This document shows, piece by piece, positions 24,486-38,024 of a DNA stretch of 64,000 bases. The notes under the pieces were generated by a model. It saw only the letters and a program-made list of their open reading frames with translations, did no database searches and was not told the origin of the DNA. Numbering within the stretch: position 1 is the stretch's first letter; every line of letters begins with the position of its first letter. A program made the translations under genes and the position numbers. The DNA lies in the NCBI GenBank assembly GCA_023078555.1, contig CM041197.1:5043810-5107809 (forward strand), in the 5' to 3' direction. The DNA is from Ulva prolifera (Eukaryota; Chlorophyta; Ulvophyceae; Ulvales; Ulvaceae).

Positions 24486-27400
24486 GGCCAAATTGGACAA
24501 AAGATGTCAATGCCCAAGCACTGTCGGCAGGCAGTTCAAAGCGTATACCCAATCAAAAGGCACAGGTACAGAAAGCGAAGTTCCTGCACGGCAGCTGCCT
24601 GTACCAGAAACAACAAACGTGAGGCACAGCGCAATGTCTCAGAGCATTGTCTCGTGACCAGCGGCTTGCAGTGGGACGCACTGCATCGCTGGCATGGTGT
24701 GACATTTCGTACACGCATCGACCATGGTTCTGTCGACTTCGGCCACGTGCCGTTGCAGCGCCAATCACAATCGGTCGGCAGGTGCGATGATTACACAGCG
24801 CATTGCAAAAATTTCGGTGCCACTACACATGAACCTGGAGGACTCTGCGCTCCTCGTACGGGAGTTATACATTCAGCTGAAGCATGCACCCACAACATGG
24901 AAGCTGCGGCCGTCCAACTGTGTGCATTCCAAGTATCAGTGCGAGTTCCACCTCCCCGACTTCCAGTGCCGCACGCCATTCGGCATTAGTGCACTACAGT
25001 TGGTGCACTGGTCATGCTGTGTCGAGGGTCACGGGGCATCGACAGTGACTGGCGCCTGCAGACCTCCAACACCTCGAGCTGGCAGGTGCAGCATAGGAAA
25101 ATGTTATATTGCCTCATAGCGCTGCGCGGATCTTGCGTGAGAATGTCTTTGCACCGGGGCTTCTCAGGATTGTGTTCTGCGCAGTCCTACTCAGCACCTA
25201 AAGCAGCCTGTACCCTCTGTTCGATGCTCGTGCCTGCGCAACATTGCTTCAGACAGTCTAGTACTGGTCTCCAATGATTGCTCCATCGTAGCCATAAAAG
25301 GAGCATGGATCAACTCGCAGCTTGAGTATCTGCGGATTAGTATCTCGAGATAGCTAGCGCTTGAGCAAACGCTTTCGAGCGAGTACTGTGTCGCAGCGGG
25401 TTGACTTGGACCAGCAAAGCGCATCAGATCAGGAAATCTTATCTTTGCAGACATCTGCCTCCCCTAGCTGCTTCGAATATCTTGCGATCGACGAGAATGT
25501 GCAGTCGACGTCGCGAACACATCGTTGCTGTCGAGCAGGCAAACGCGATCGCGCGCGAGAACGGCCATCTTCGGCCGCAAACCGCGATATAGCATACGTT
25601 ACGGATACATACAACAGACAGATGTGAATTGCAGTCGCGCCGGCAGCTTAAGAGCACGCTCGTACATGGACGCACACTGTGGACGTCGTCAATTGGTTGC
25701 CCAGCTTGCAAAAGCCACATGCTTCTGCATATGCAGGGCTGCAAGCAAACACGTGGCGCACATCATGTGAAACCGGCACATGAGTCAACGTTCTGGCGTT
25801 GACACAAGCGACTTTGGCTGTCAGTGGTGATGCGGACTCTCCTTGGCAGGCTTACAGCGTTTGCTTCTACACGCGCTTGAGTCAGAGCGCAACAGAGGCT
25901 GGTCGGAATCGATGTACTGAGCCAATCTTTAAAAAACGGCGTCTGGGTCTCGAGCAATCACCCAAAGCCGGGGCCACGCTGTCTGTCAGGCATCCGGTGC
26001 ATTCATTGTCACTGGTCGCTTCAATCTCGACAATGACCTTTATCGCCAGCGTGGTCAACAGGATATACTGAGCAATGTAGGCCGTACTGGTCGGTGTGGC
26101 GCGAGATAACAAAGCCCACGGCAGTAACGGTGACAGTGCCGGAGATGCTGCCTACCGCTCTGACATTGGCCCTGAACCACCAAGCCCGCAGAGGACATTG
26201 TCGCCACCACTCATTGCCATCCAGACAGCACCATGCACATGTCTCAGCTGTGAGGATGTACGACTGTACCGTGCACGATCACATGGCCTCTAGCAGCTAC
26301 TCCTTCTGTAGCAGTGTTCATGACAACAGTTCCAACCTATCTGAGTGCTGCACGGCTATCCTCTCAGGCCACACATTCATTTCAAAAGCATCTGACTTGT
26401 ATAGCAAATTGCCCAGGGGACAAGAGCCACCCGTGGTGTACGTGGTTTGCCCATGGGCGCAGCAGTGCATATGTTTTAAGACTTCAAGCGACCGGCACCG
26501 GTCAATTGGCATGCGCCCTCTTCTACGGGGCATGCCCTGCACACCCCTCTGCAGCGAAAAAAGGCAGCTGAGGGCAGGGTGCAACAACAGACATGCTCAC
26601 GCCACAGACAAGACACTGAAACTTCCAGACATTCGTAGTTTGTACACGCCAGCAGCGCCATGCAGGCGCCTCGGCAGCAGGGCAGTGACGTCCCCAACTC
26701 GCTGCCCCCCACGGCGCTCCACACAAAGGTGCCTGCGGCGCTACCTGCCGCTCCGACTCGTCCTTGCAAAACCCAGTGGCACCTGCGCCACAATGTCACG
26801 CCACCCCTGCTTCGCTGCTGTCCACCCCCAGCCACATTCAGGATGCATTCTAGTACACATCCCCTACCCGGCCCCCCCCAACCCGGCCCAAGGACGCCCA
26901 ATGGGGCTTCGTTCCAGGTAGGCAACTTCAATGTACAAACCGCGTACCCTGCATTCGGGGGCCAATCGGTGAAAGCAGCCACAGCCAAGTCGCACGGCCG
27001 GTTGACTGCTTCCGTATGCATGGGGGGAATGGCCTCGTCGCGCATGCAAAGCGGACGCGTGGGCGGCCGATGCGGGCTCGCAGCACGCAGCATCGCCCAG
27101 CACGGCGGCTTCACCTTGTATGCCGAAGGGCGTATGGTGTGCCGTTGCGGCAGGTAACCTCCGCGTTCGGTCGAGCTCTGGCGTTGCCACCCTGCCCACA
27201 TTGCGCCGCCTTGCTGTACGCCAATGCCCTGTGGCGCACAGACTCGAGCGGGCACAGGAGGGGCCCCAGCCAGGCCCAGCATGCACCTCCCGTAAAAAGG
27301 GGCGTGCCGAAACAAAGTGCACGCGGCCTCAGCATGCATGCGCGCTCCTGAGGACACCGCAACGGGCGACGTGCGAGTGTGTGTGTGTGCCGGAACACGC

Positions 27401-27935
27401 TCTTCAACAGAGTCACATGGAGGTGTACATTCATACTGCCTCTGGCGTCAGAGCTGCCGGCTCTCGCGGCAGCCTGGGGGCCCCTCCCCGCTAACCCTTC
27501 CCCCCCTGACCCACCGTGATCCAGTACAAACCCTGCCACATTCTGCCCCGCTAATGCGCGCTCAACAACAGAACAAACACATGTCAAACATGGGGTGCCG
27601 TGCCGGCCGGGCGGGAGCTGCCTCCGGCAGTCACAGCCCACAACAGCGCACCCCCTCTTCGTGTCATCGCCCCCTCCGCCACGCGGCTAAAGCGCCACGC
27701 GGCTAGAAGCATCCTCAAATCCATCGCCGGACCGCCGGCATCGCCGCCGGTCCACCCCCAACACATCGTGCTCATGCATCCTGCAGGCCCCCGTGCCCGG
27801 GCCGGGGCTCCTCCAGCGCCAGCCCCTCTACTCTGCCGTCGGCGGCCCCTCCCACGCACCGCGGAGGGCCTCCTGCCGTATTGTCGCGCGCAATTGTCCG
27901 CAAGACCCGCTGCCCGCAGTGGGGCGCATGCGCCG
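24486..27935. other. Interval between PP2C and the pseudokinase, no confident gene
   Basis: Should include the PP2C promoter (right of 24485) and the 3' UTR of the pseudokinase gene (left of 27936). Long ORFs at 26094-26921 (plus) and 26476-27357 (minus) overlap in opposite frames, lack motifs and look like chance openings in GC-rich DNA. Confidence 0.4.
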
Positions 27936-30900
27936 TCACCGCCGGGACCCCCGGCTGCGCGACGGTGAGCTGGAGCCGCTGCGCCGCAGCGCGGACAGCT
28001 TGCCGTAGAGCTCCTGCACAAGGGCCTCCGCGTTCGGCCGGTGGGACGCCTTCCGGCTGAGGCAGCTGCGCAGCGTCCGGCGCAGCGCGCCAAACTCCCG
28101 GAACACCGCCGGCCCGGTGTCGCCGATCGCGCTCGGGTGTTCCCACGGCAGCGGCGCGCGGCCGGCGAGCGCGTCCCGCACGTCTGCGTCGGTCGCGTTG
28201 GGCGGGAACATCGGGTGGCCGGTGATGAGCTCGTAGGCCGTCACGCCGAACGCCCAGATGTCGGCGGCGGGGTCCGCGGGGACCATCGTGGAGTAGGCTT
28301 CTGCCGCGTGAACCCACTCCGGCGGCGCATACAGGAGGGACTTGGGTAGAGACGCCCGCGTGCCTGCACGCCACCTCGATGTGTTTTCAACAACGACAAA
28401 GCCGGAGATCTCGAGACATCACCGCACGCACCACACGGCTGTGTCTGGTGCAGCAATCTGGCTGTGCGCCGGGTGTGGAGAATGGCGCGCAGCACGAATC
28501 TCGAACGAGAGAGGGTTGCGCCGGACAGAGCACGTCCGTGATGTATTGCCGTTGAGCACGGATGGCTCAAAATGCACATGCTTCAAATTCCACCCGACGC
28601 AGGGTGCCAGACATTCTGGGCATGATACCTGTGCGGCTGTTCAGCGGCAGGCTACAAGCCGCAGCGCAGCACACAGGACGCGTAGCAGAGAGCGCGCACC
28701 GAGCCTCGCGGCGTTCGCAAAGTCAATCAGCCGCCACGTCTGGTCCCGCGGCCGGTAGAGCACGTTGTCGGGCTTGAGGTTGCGATGGCCGAAGCCAGCA
28801 GCGTGCAGCGCGCTGATACGCTCCGCGATGACCGCAAGCACCTGTAGCCGCTGCTCAAACTCCGGCCGCTGCGCCGCCGCCCAGTCGCGCAGGCACTCGC
28901 CTCGCTCCATCACGATGCACGGCGGGAACGTGTAGCCGGGGTGGTCATCGTCCGCAATCGCCGCGGACGGAATGCCGGAGTCGTCCTCTTCCGGCATGGC
29001 TTCGATTGCGAGTATGTGCGGCATGAACTCCCGAAGCGCGCTGTGCTTGTAGAGCGCCTCGGTGCGAAGAAACGCGGCGCGCCGCGCGAAGAACTTCAGC
29101 GCGACGTGCTCGCCCGTCTCCCGCACGACCGCAAATTGCACCGCGCCGTTGCCGCCGGCGCGCCGCTGCTCCGGCCCGAGCGGCACGTACCGGCCGCCGC
29201 ACAGGCAGCCAGCGGCCGCGGGGCCCCCCGCCGCGACGGCGTCGAGCGCCGCGGTCAGCTCCGTGTCGGTGAACGGCGCAGATGACGCGTCTGTTTGTGC
29301 GGCTGAGGCGGTGGCCTCGGAGGTCCGACGCAGGGCCCCCCCCGCCGAGGCGGCGGTCGCCGCCGTCGGCGTGTGGAGGCCCATGGAGTTTGAGATGGAG
29401 GAGGAGGAGGTGGACGCAGAGCGGATGTTGGGGCCGGCGCCTTTGGGGGATGTGCCGTGCGGCGAGGTACCGCGGATGGGGGTGAGTGCGGAGGAGGTGG
29501 TGCCAGGGCAACGGGTGGGGGAGGAGCGGGAGGCGGGGGTGGCCGGCGCGGCGGCCGCGGCGGTTTCGCCGCTCGGGCCGGAGGCCATACGCTGGTTAGT
29601 GAGAATCATCGCGGGCACCGGGATGGTGGTGGTGCAGGAGGGCAGCGACTGCAGCGACCCCGTCCTCTGCACTCACACAGCGGCACCGTGTCGGGGCATG
29701 TTTTTAGGGTCAATGAAGTGGGAAAATCTCTCATTTGTCAGGCCTGACACTGGTCGGGTCGGACGATCGTGTGCACCCCGCCCCGAAGCTTCGGCCCGGG
29801 GCAGCCTCCGGCAGGAGGTCACGCACAGAAGGATGCTGGCAGCTGGTGCATGGTCACCTCATCAACACCTGGGCATACACTGTTGTGATCAACGCCACCG
29901 GTGGAAGGAACAACGCCACCCACAGGCCGGTGACCCCACTGCACGACTCCCTGCCGTGAAGCAACCCCGGCGCCCCGCCGCCATGATCACACCTCGGGAG
30001 TCGTGCAAAAAAAATCTCAATGCATGATCAGCATGCATGTGACTGGAGCGCACGGAGCGTACGGTGAAGGCCGTGCTGCGCTCCTGGCGCGCGCTGTCGG
30101 GCTGCTGCGGCCCCGGGGCGGACGTGAAGACGCCGAAGGACTTGGAGCGCGTGTGCGTCGTGCTCGCCTGGGAGGGCGTCTCGCGCAGCGGCCCGGAGGG
30201 GAAAGCCATGGATCCCGTCAGCTCGCCGTCGCTGCGCCGCCGCTCGCGCCGCCGCACCAGCTCCACCTCCTGCACCTACCCCGGACCTTGCTGCGGCAGC
30301 ACCCACCGAATATGGCTCCGGGAGCGGCTCCGTGCGGGCCGGATATATCCACGCCCTCAAAGCCACAGGATTCGTGTGTGCAGGCCTCCGACGACAGGAA
30401 TGGAGGCTGCGGCAACACTTCATCGCGCATGAAAGCCCACACATTACATACGCAATCATCAAGCAGCGAGCGCACAGCAGGGAGCCACAGCCCTGTGCAG
30501 AACCAGGGCAGGTGCCACACAGAAACGCCGTAGGCACAGAAACGGGGCAGATGCGGCACCTGCTGCTTCTTGAACTGCACCCGCCGGTACACCCAGATCG
30601 CCAGCACCGCGAGGCCGATGCACAGCGCCGCGCCGACGGCCAGCGCCACCATTATCACCACCAGGCTCGGCATGCCCCCGCCGTCGTCCTGCGCACTCGC
30701 GCTATCGAGCAGGCCCGGCTGGCCGGCGGCACCGCTCGCGTCCGCGGCCGCCCGCGCATCGTCGCCCCCGTCCGCGGCCTCGTCGGTGCCGGTGCCGTCG
30801 GCGTCGGGTGGCGGTGTCTCGCCCTGCGGGAAGTACGGGTTCTCTTGGGCTAGCCGCTCCCACTCCTGCATGCGCGCGTGCCACCCGCTGAGACCGGATC

Positions 30901-33900
30901 AGTAAGAATGCGCGTTAACCCAAACCGGTGTTGGGTCCTTGGGCCCGCTCGCAACAAACAATTCCGAATTGTTACGTCAAAGACGAGGATGGTCACCCTG
31001 ACTGACTGCAGCAAGGTGACCTTCGTACAAGACACATGTCTGAGAAGCCTGACTCCTGTGCTACGACGAGTGCACACAAATGGTGAGTGTTTTCTCACAA
31101 ACATAATTGCAAGTAGGCTGACAGGTAGGTTCTCTGAAGGTGACCGCGACAGACTGTTGCAACCGCAACACATGACATTGCATGCTCCGCACGAGGGCTG
31201 CGGAACCGTGCACGTTCCGTGGGCGGAGGCCGCACCGCCATGATGTTGCTGTACCACTCATCGTCCGCTGTGAGGACCGAGTCCGGGGCGGTGCCAATCT
31301 CCTTCCCGGCCGCCTCTGCCGTCTCCGCCGCAACGTCATACACAAGCACTTTCGTTGCCCCGTCCGCCATCACCTTCGACTGGCTGTTTCGCTTCGCGAC
31401 CGGCGCGCCGCCGAGCGGCGCCTGGGGCGTGAACGGGTCGGCCGCGGGCGCAGGCGCAGGGGCCGGCGCCGGGGCGGCGGAGCCGCCGCCACCAACGCGC
31501 GGCTCCGGCTCCGGCGCGGGCGCGACGTCGGAGGTGGTGACGTGGCGGAGGACGGCGGTGGAGCGGTCGCCGACGAAGAGGTCGGGGCCGTAGCGCTGAT
31601 CGCGCTGCGGCTCGGAGATGATGGTGTTGTTGGAGAAGGAGACACGCTCGAGGGCGGCGGTGACGTTGCCGCGCAGCCGGATCGCGCTGCCGAAGCTGCG
31701 CGCAAAGTTGTGCATCGACGAGTCTGCACGCGTACGCACCAAATGTGTTGATTAGGGCATGATAGAAACTTTGACTTGCTCCGGCCGTCAGCAGAATTTC
31801 ACTTGGCACGCACGCGTTGCGCTGCATGCATGCTGACCACATATGGGGGAAATGGCACTGGCCGCGGCGTCATGCACATGCATCCTTCGGTAGATGCAGC
31901 CGATCATGGTCACTGCTCTGACTCGAGGGCGGTGGTGCGATGCGCGACATCAACTGTGGGCCGCGGTTCACCAGGGCGTCATGCATATGCAGAAAGGGGC
32001 CGCCGCGAAGCTGTCGGGATGGGCTGGCAGCCGGACCCTCTACCCTGCTTGCAAACAGTGCAGCAGCAGCAGCAGCATCCATGGACAGGTCGGCATCAGC
32101 GGTGGACAACACGGGCTGATCAGAAGGTTATCGGCTGACGCAGACCGGCGAGGTGGTGGCAATGTGTTGCAGGGCGGGCTCGTGCTCTGCCATGCATAGG
32201 CCCAAGCTACTGTGAATTCTCCATCACTTACAAGGCACATCAGTGATGTAGACCAGAGAGGTGGCCACGCTGCCACGCTGCGGCTTGCCAGAGCTGCAGC
32301 ACGCGCCAAGGCCCACGTACATCTGCCGTGCAGCTGTCAGTGCATTGCCAACTGTCACAATGTCAAGCGGGGGTCGGCTCTTTCGCCCGCGCAGGGGGCG
32401 GCCGAACGGGCCCGAGTAGGAACACGGTCACAGAAGCGTGGCGCCAGAGGGGTCGATCACGTAGAGCAATTCTGGAATTGTCTTATCTAACTTTCAGATG
32501 GCAGCGGCGTAAGTGCCGCCAGGTCACCCAGCGCTGGGTCACATCGAGTGAATCGGTGAGACCCGCCACGTCAAGCCACTGAGGTGAGGCTGGATCCTGC
32601 AGCGGACGATGTGCCCGTTGACACGTGTACAGCCTGCCCTGGCACTGCTACCCGCCTGTCCGGCTTTGCCCTTGTCACACACACCACGGCCACATCAAAG
32701 AGCGCAGGTGTGCATGGTGAGTGTGCATGGTGAGTGCCATTGGCCACCAGCGAGGTGGTTGCATGGTGACACGGGTCGTGCACAGGGTCGTGCACAGGGT
32801 GCGCGGGCCTCACGTTCAGGCTGTGTGGACAGAACACTCGCAGATGTAGCCACGATGCTGCCAGGACAGCTGCATGGGCGTAAGCAAGCTGTGATGCCGA
32901 TGCTGCCAGAGGCTCTGCCAGAGGCTCTGACAACATCAGCATCATGGCTCTGGCAGCTGCAACTCGTGACTCATCCTGCCCGGGCCGCACGATCACAGCC
33001 CTGGAGCATCGGAAGCAGGTGAAATGTCAATGCCATGGCCCCTCTGCACAATATGGTCTGCTCGGGGGCGTTGTGCGTCCTTCCCCTTCCCTACATCCGC
33101 TTGTGTCCTTAGGCACAGGTGCGAGGCACAGCCAGCAGCCTGGCACTGGTGTCCGACCCGGTAGAGAGGATTTCAAGACAATTGATAAGACCTGGAGCTA
33201 CCTGCCAGCAGATCGTAGGACACCTCCAGCAATTGTTCGTGGCATAGCGCTCAGCTCACCGAACAGCGTTGCTCAGATGTGGCTGTGGTGTAGCTGAAAT
33301 CAGCTCCTGCTTCTCAGGCACTGTGAAGTGCATCTCCAGTCTACATCCGACAGGCAGAGCTCGGAGATGCGCAAACGATGTGAATGACAGATCGCTCGTG
33401 CGAAGTGCAGTCTCCGGGCGCTGTGGAGAGTGACGGACGAATAGAGGACGCGCTACCGCAGACGGTGGTGGAACCAGCAGGCACACACCTGCGATGTACA
33501 CACGAGAGTTTTCGTAGATGTCCATGCCGCGCACGGCGTTGACGTTGCCTTGTAGCGCGACATGGGACAGCCAAAGCGCACGCGCTTTGTTAAGAATGAG
33601 CGTCGCTGTGCTCCGGCCTCCGGTGTCGCGCAGGCGAACGTACAGGTGCGACAGCAGCAGCGCTCGCGTCGCGTTGGAGGCCTCCAGGAAGTCTTCGTGG
33701 ACGTCGAGGACGCATGCTCGAGCTGAAGGCAGAGGCTGCTCGGTTTCGACTGGAGCGGTTGAGTCGCACATCCCCTGCATGCATGTGTGCGTCGTGAAGC
33801 CGGCCTCATGCAAGTGCCGTGGTGCTGTTTCACGAGTCAGGTTGCACCCAAGATTCGCAGACAGATGGGGTGTGACACTGTGCACACTATGGCTGTCAGA

Positions 33901-34461
33901 TGCAATTCCGCCGAGAGTTTCAGCGCCGTCGCGCAGGGCTGTGGGCGCAGCAACGCGCAACAGCGTGCGGTGCACGCAGCTGTTTGCAACAGAGTGCTAT
34001 GTACGCCTGTTGCAGAGCAACCCACAGAACAGCGACGAGGTGGGTGATGCAGGGGAGTCCAGGCGTCTGCACTCGGTCTGTCCCGACGCAAGTTCATCGC
34101 GGCGTAGCTTAGGCACAGCTCGACAACGCAGTGCAGTACAGAAACGCACCTGGATTGTAGCTGTTGCAGCTGTCTCGATCACTCCCGCTGTCAGAGTGCT
34201 CAATGGGGCGGAAAGGTCCGTCAGGTCCAGGTGCTGTGTAATGACGACGTGCCTGACGCCGTCCTCAGCAGCGGCAACCAGGTCCGTAGGAGTTGACACG
34301 TATCGGAAATTTGTACTCTGCTCCCCATTATCCTGCTGCAGGTCGCGGAATCCACGCGATGCCGGCAAAACGGAGAACAGAGTCAGTATTACAACTGTCA
34401 CACGCGACAAAAGCACTCGTCCCAACGCTTGCCCAAAGACTTCGCTGTACAAAATGGTGAT
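27936..34461 (-). CDS. Receptor-like pseudokinase, paralogue of the 5643-11704 gene, at least 7 exons, 5' end unresolved
   Basis: Exons, minus: 34461-34150, 33774-33489, 31723-31236, 30865-30560, 30269-30063, 29666-28700, 28363-27936; phases 0,1,0,0,0,1, the same series as the paralogue; 997 aa from 34461. Shared ectodomain marks: a FRYVST and HVVITQHLDL block (34461-34150), an exon-2 start GMC, FLEASNATRALLLSHL, and a VSFSNNT beta-helix-like stretch. The membrane helix follows MPSLVVIMVALAVG and ends before WVYRRVQFKKQQ. The kinase region has VALKFF, but the catalytic loop reads HRNLKPDN (Asp to Asn) and the metal loop DFA (Gly to Ala); PPEW and DIWAFG are kept. Catalysis is therefore probably lost, suggesting a scaffold or decoy role. 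No ATG opens the first exon; the TGCAG at 34466-34462 makes it an internal exon, so the start lies in an unidentified upstream exon. Confidence 0.8.
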
Positions 34462-34533
34462 CTGCACATGTGCCACACCTTGTGTTACGAAGACACTCTC
34501 ACTCCTGTAATCGTCGGCCCAGGTCGTCAGCAA

Positions 34534-37500
34534 GCAGTGATGTCCACAACTGAATTCTGTTCAGACGCAAAAGCACTGAGAGAAGTCAGAGCCATGACAT
34601 GGAAACACAAGCATATGTTTATGCAATAGTAGATCTTCGCTGCACGCGTGTCAACGCTATTTCATTCGGATATCGGGATGTCCAATTGACCCCGGATCGA
34701 GCGATCAGGCAGCGCAAGAGCACTCGTGGAACCCAGCAAAGGTACTCTGCCACGCAGAAATAAAAATGTACATTGCCAGTTGTGGAGACAGGGAAGGCGG
34801 AATCGCAATGCGACGGCAGGTGCGGTGCTTCCTCGTCTCGCTTCAGCCCGCGAAGCAGCATCGTGCGACCGCAGATGTAGCACAACGCAGTGCAGCGTAA
34901 TACCCACAATTCCAGCTGCCTGTTGTGGCATGAGCACGCTGCGACGATGGCGAGGGTCTGCGAGCGTCGTTCTCACAGCAGAACTATGATAGGGGCGATC
35001 TCTACCTTTGGATGGGCCAGAGTCCGCCAAAACATCCGGCAGGGCATTGAGCTACAGACTTACGTCTTGGCAGGAATCATCCGTGACACCGGTGCCACCG
35101 TTGCTCGCCTGTGAAGGACTCCCAACGGAGAACGGTTTTGCGCCTATATCTGGAACGGGCCTTCTACAGACGTATAGCAGCTATCTTCACACCCATGAGA
35201 CTAAAAATTTCTATGTGGGCAGTAAAAAACGCCGGGTGAATATCAAGGCGCAGATTCCGTGCAGCCCAGCGAGGCCTCAGCAGGCGCACAGGATCGCATA
35301 GTCAAGAGAGATGTCTAAGGTTTCATGCCTCACAATACGTTGACGTGACCGCCGTTGTGGAGCAGGGCGCTACGTGATCAGCGGACCCAAGCGGTCACTC
35401 TCAACAGCTGCGCGCATATATCCACGGTCAGGCGTTGTCACTGGGATGTCTATGAGCTGCCGACAGTGTTGCAGGACGCATATTCAGCCTATCATCTAGT
35501 TGGCTGCATTCTTAGCAAGATTTGGCTCGACAATGTCGAGTTTGCACAGGTTTCAGCTTGCATGCATGAAAATTGGCGCATGAGACGGACTGCAGCTGGC
35601 CAAACATGAGCAAGCGTGAACGGTCATTTTACAATTCGACACATCGCTCGCACGTACCCGAGATCACATGCATGGATGCTAGCGCTTGCGCAAAACCGAT
35701 TGAAACGCTGGCCCTGCGTAACAGCTAACCGCAGCACGCAAAGATCAGATTCACTGCGCATGCAGCCACCCACGCACTTCATGCGTATGCAGGCACATGG
35801 CACCACAGCTGCTGCACGGCACTTGCATGAGGCGCTCTGTCTGCGACCGTATAACTGGAGGTCAAGCCAATCTTGCGGACCGCCACTACGTCGTGAACGC
35901 AACAACCCCACGCAGTATGGACCGTCAGCCGGCTCTTGCGTGGCAGCGCAGCTCCGAGCCGCCTCCATCCATTGGGTCTGGAGCCCAGACTCCGGACCCA
36001 GCTGGGCCCAGGTATCCACGAGGGTGTGTACATGCGTAGTGTAGCTGACGCCCGTGCGGGTCTTACGGGACTGTTGCACGGCTGCCATGAACCTACGCAA
36101 ATCGCGACCCGTGGAACACACGCACGCATTGATCTCGAGAGTGTGTTCGCCATCAGCCAATGTGCACACAGACGTATATGGCCGAGGCTACCCGACGCGT
36201 ACGGCAGCTGTGGATTGCTGTGAAGCTAATCACGTACACACTCTGGGCTCGGTGGTATGCAGAAGGGCTAGCTGTTGTCAGGCGCGTTGTGAGTTCGGTC
36301 GTACGTGTTACCGGTGTAGGCTGAACATTGCGATGCATCGCGATGTTGTGGCCACACGGGGTAACACGAAATGGGCGACATTAGGCATAAGCAGAGGCTT
36401 GCAGGCGACACGTCCCAGGCACAAGTATGTGTGGGCTTTGCACGCATGCCTGCTGTGTCAATGGGATCAGTTTTCCGGCGGGGACGCTTGATCAGCTGCA
36501 GGAGCAGGCGCCCAGGGCTGGCGAGGGCTCTTTGGAAGCCAATGTGGGCCGTCCCCCTGCAGCTGACAAATGTGATGTGTCGACGTCATTCCGGACGTCA
36601 AACCCCTGTTGCAAGCCTGTAGTGTCATCGGACACAGTGTTGTGGTCATAGGTGTCAGGTGTCACAAGTGACTACCAGCATACATGCTTCTGTAAGATTC
36701 CAACACAGCGCAATCACGATCGCTGTCGTCCTCTTTCACGTCCCATGTCGGAGGAAGCTCTGTTCCGGGTGAGTCGTCCGGGACGACACAGATGGCCATT
36801 GCACGGCAGGCAATCCTGGCTCTTTTGGAGTAGATTCTTTATTGCACATGGCATACATCAGTCCGCTTCCAGGACTGCGCACATGAACGTGCGTCGCGTA
36901 GCAAGTGGTGCTGCAGGTGTGTGGCCTGCGTACTCGACAGCTGCAGCTGTATAGGTGCTGAAAAGCAATCCACACACAGGCGTACGTGAGCCACATGTCA
37001 CTACAGGCCTGTCAAGACCGTGGAAGGCGACATTACCGGCCACTTCGGCGACGCCAGCGCAGTCAAAGCACCTGTCGGTGGACATGTCGCGTCAACATGT
37101 TCCGCGCTGAGCCCCAACAAGCCTTTCTTTCGAAAGAAGTTCAGCTAGGAATGTGGTCTCTCCATTTTATAACCACAATATCCTTCGCTGTCACCTGCAG
37201 CTCCATCATGGCGCGCAGAGGTACCGGTAGCTTGACAGCTGGACTGGGCATTACAGCCACAAAGGCGCAAATACATAGAGAAACAATCCGGAGGCGTAAC
37301 TCTGAACGTGAGCGATTGGAGGGCTGGTGTGACGTTGACAGTGGTCAAACAGATACTGCCAAAATCACTACCAGGATGCTTGTTCCACGGAGGCACATTC
37401 AAGATCCAGTGATCAAGATGTGACACCACAGCACCGGGCTTACATGGTGTTCATCTGCTAACTTCGTCCCTGCAACGAACTACTCGAAAGCGAATTCGTT

Positions 37501-37739
37501 TTCGTATGGCCTTGCAGGATAGCCTGTTGATGCCCTATTGTGAGTTGTGGCCTACCACATCACCGGGCTTCAAGCTTAAGTATTTGGAGCTTCGTCTGAC
37601 TTTGTTCCTGCAGCCTTGCCTTGATGCCTCCGGCCAACCGCTTTTGTTGCTGAGCCTGCACCATCCTGCAGTGTGTGAAGGCATCAATGCAACATGTTGC
37701 TGTCGAGCGGCCTTCTGATGCAGCACCATGATCCACGAG
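34534..37739. other. Interval upstream of the pseudokinase, no confident gene
   Basis: It should hold the missing first exon and promoter of the pseudokinase. A short ATG-opened frame at about 34590-34545 (MALTSLSAFASEQNS, minus) is a weak candidate: its donor would be gttgtg, unlike the others. No other ORF shows motifs or splice signals that fit together. Confidence 0.35.
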
Positions 37740-38024
37740 TCACACCAGATCCATGCTCCTGGATGCCACGCCACAGCGCTTGAGCTTGTGGCGCACCTCC
37801 AGGTTTGTTTGTCCATGTCCCTTACCTCCGATCCGATCTGTCCGCAAGACGAATATCCAACTATGGAGCGGATCCTCAGCTGCAGACCTGACGATGTGTT
37901 TCCTTAGGAGCTCGAGATGATCGAGACGATCAGCCTCAGACAGCGATACAAGGATAATTGCGGCCGGCAGCACCGCGAAAGAAGCAAGGAGAGCAAGCAC
38001 AAACCAGACACCCACGCAACACCC
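37740..38024 (-). pseudogene. Hydrophobic-helix ORF fragment, member of a dispersed repeat family
   Basis: The minus frame is open without an ATG. It encodes a membrane-like segment (GVWFVLALLASFAVLPAAII) followed by a charged stretch (SEADRLDHLELLRKH) and a basic tail. The hydrophobic part falls in the same DNA segment that recurs, degraded, at 50037-50110, 51203-51295, 51381-51473 and 40540-40610. It could be an exon of an unknown membrane protein or the coding relic of a mobile element. I assign no function. Confidence 0.3.

Noticed and set aside
24486-24500. TTG at 24500 as PP2C start
   Set aside because: The first ATG in frame is at 24485, and no upstream in-frame ATG was seen in this exon.
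26476-27357. 293-aa minus-strand ORF
   Set aside because: Cys/Trp/Arg-rich composition without motif, overlapped by a similar plus ORF; judged chance.
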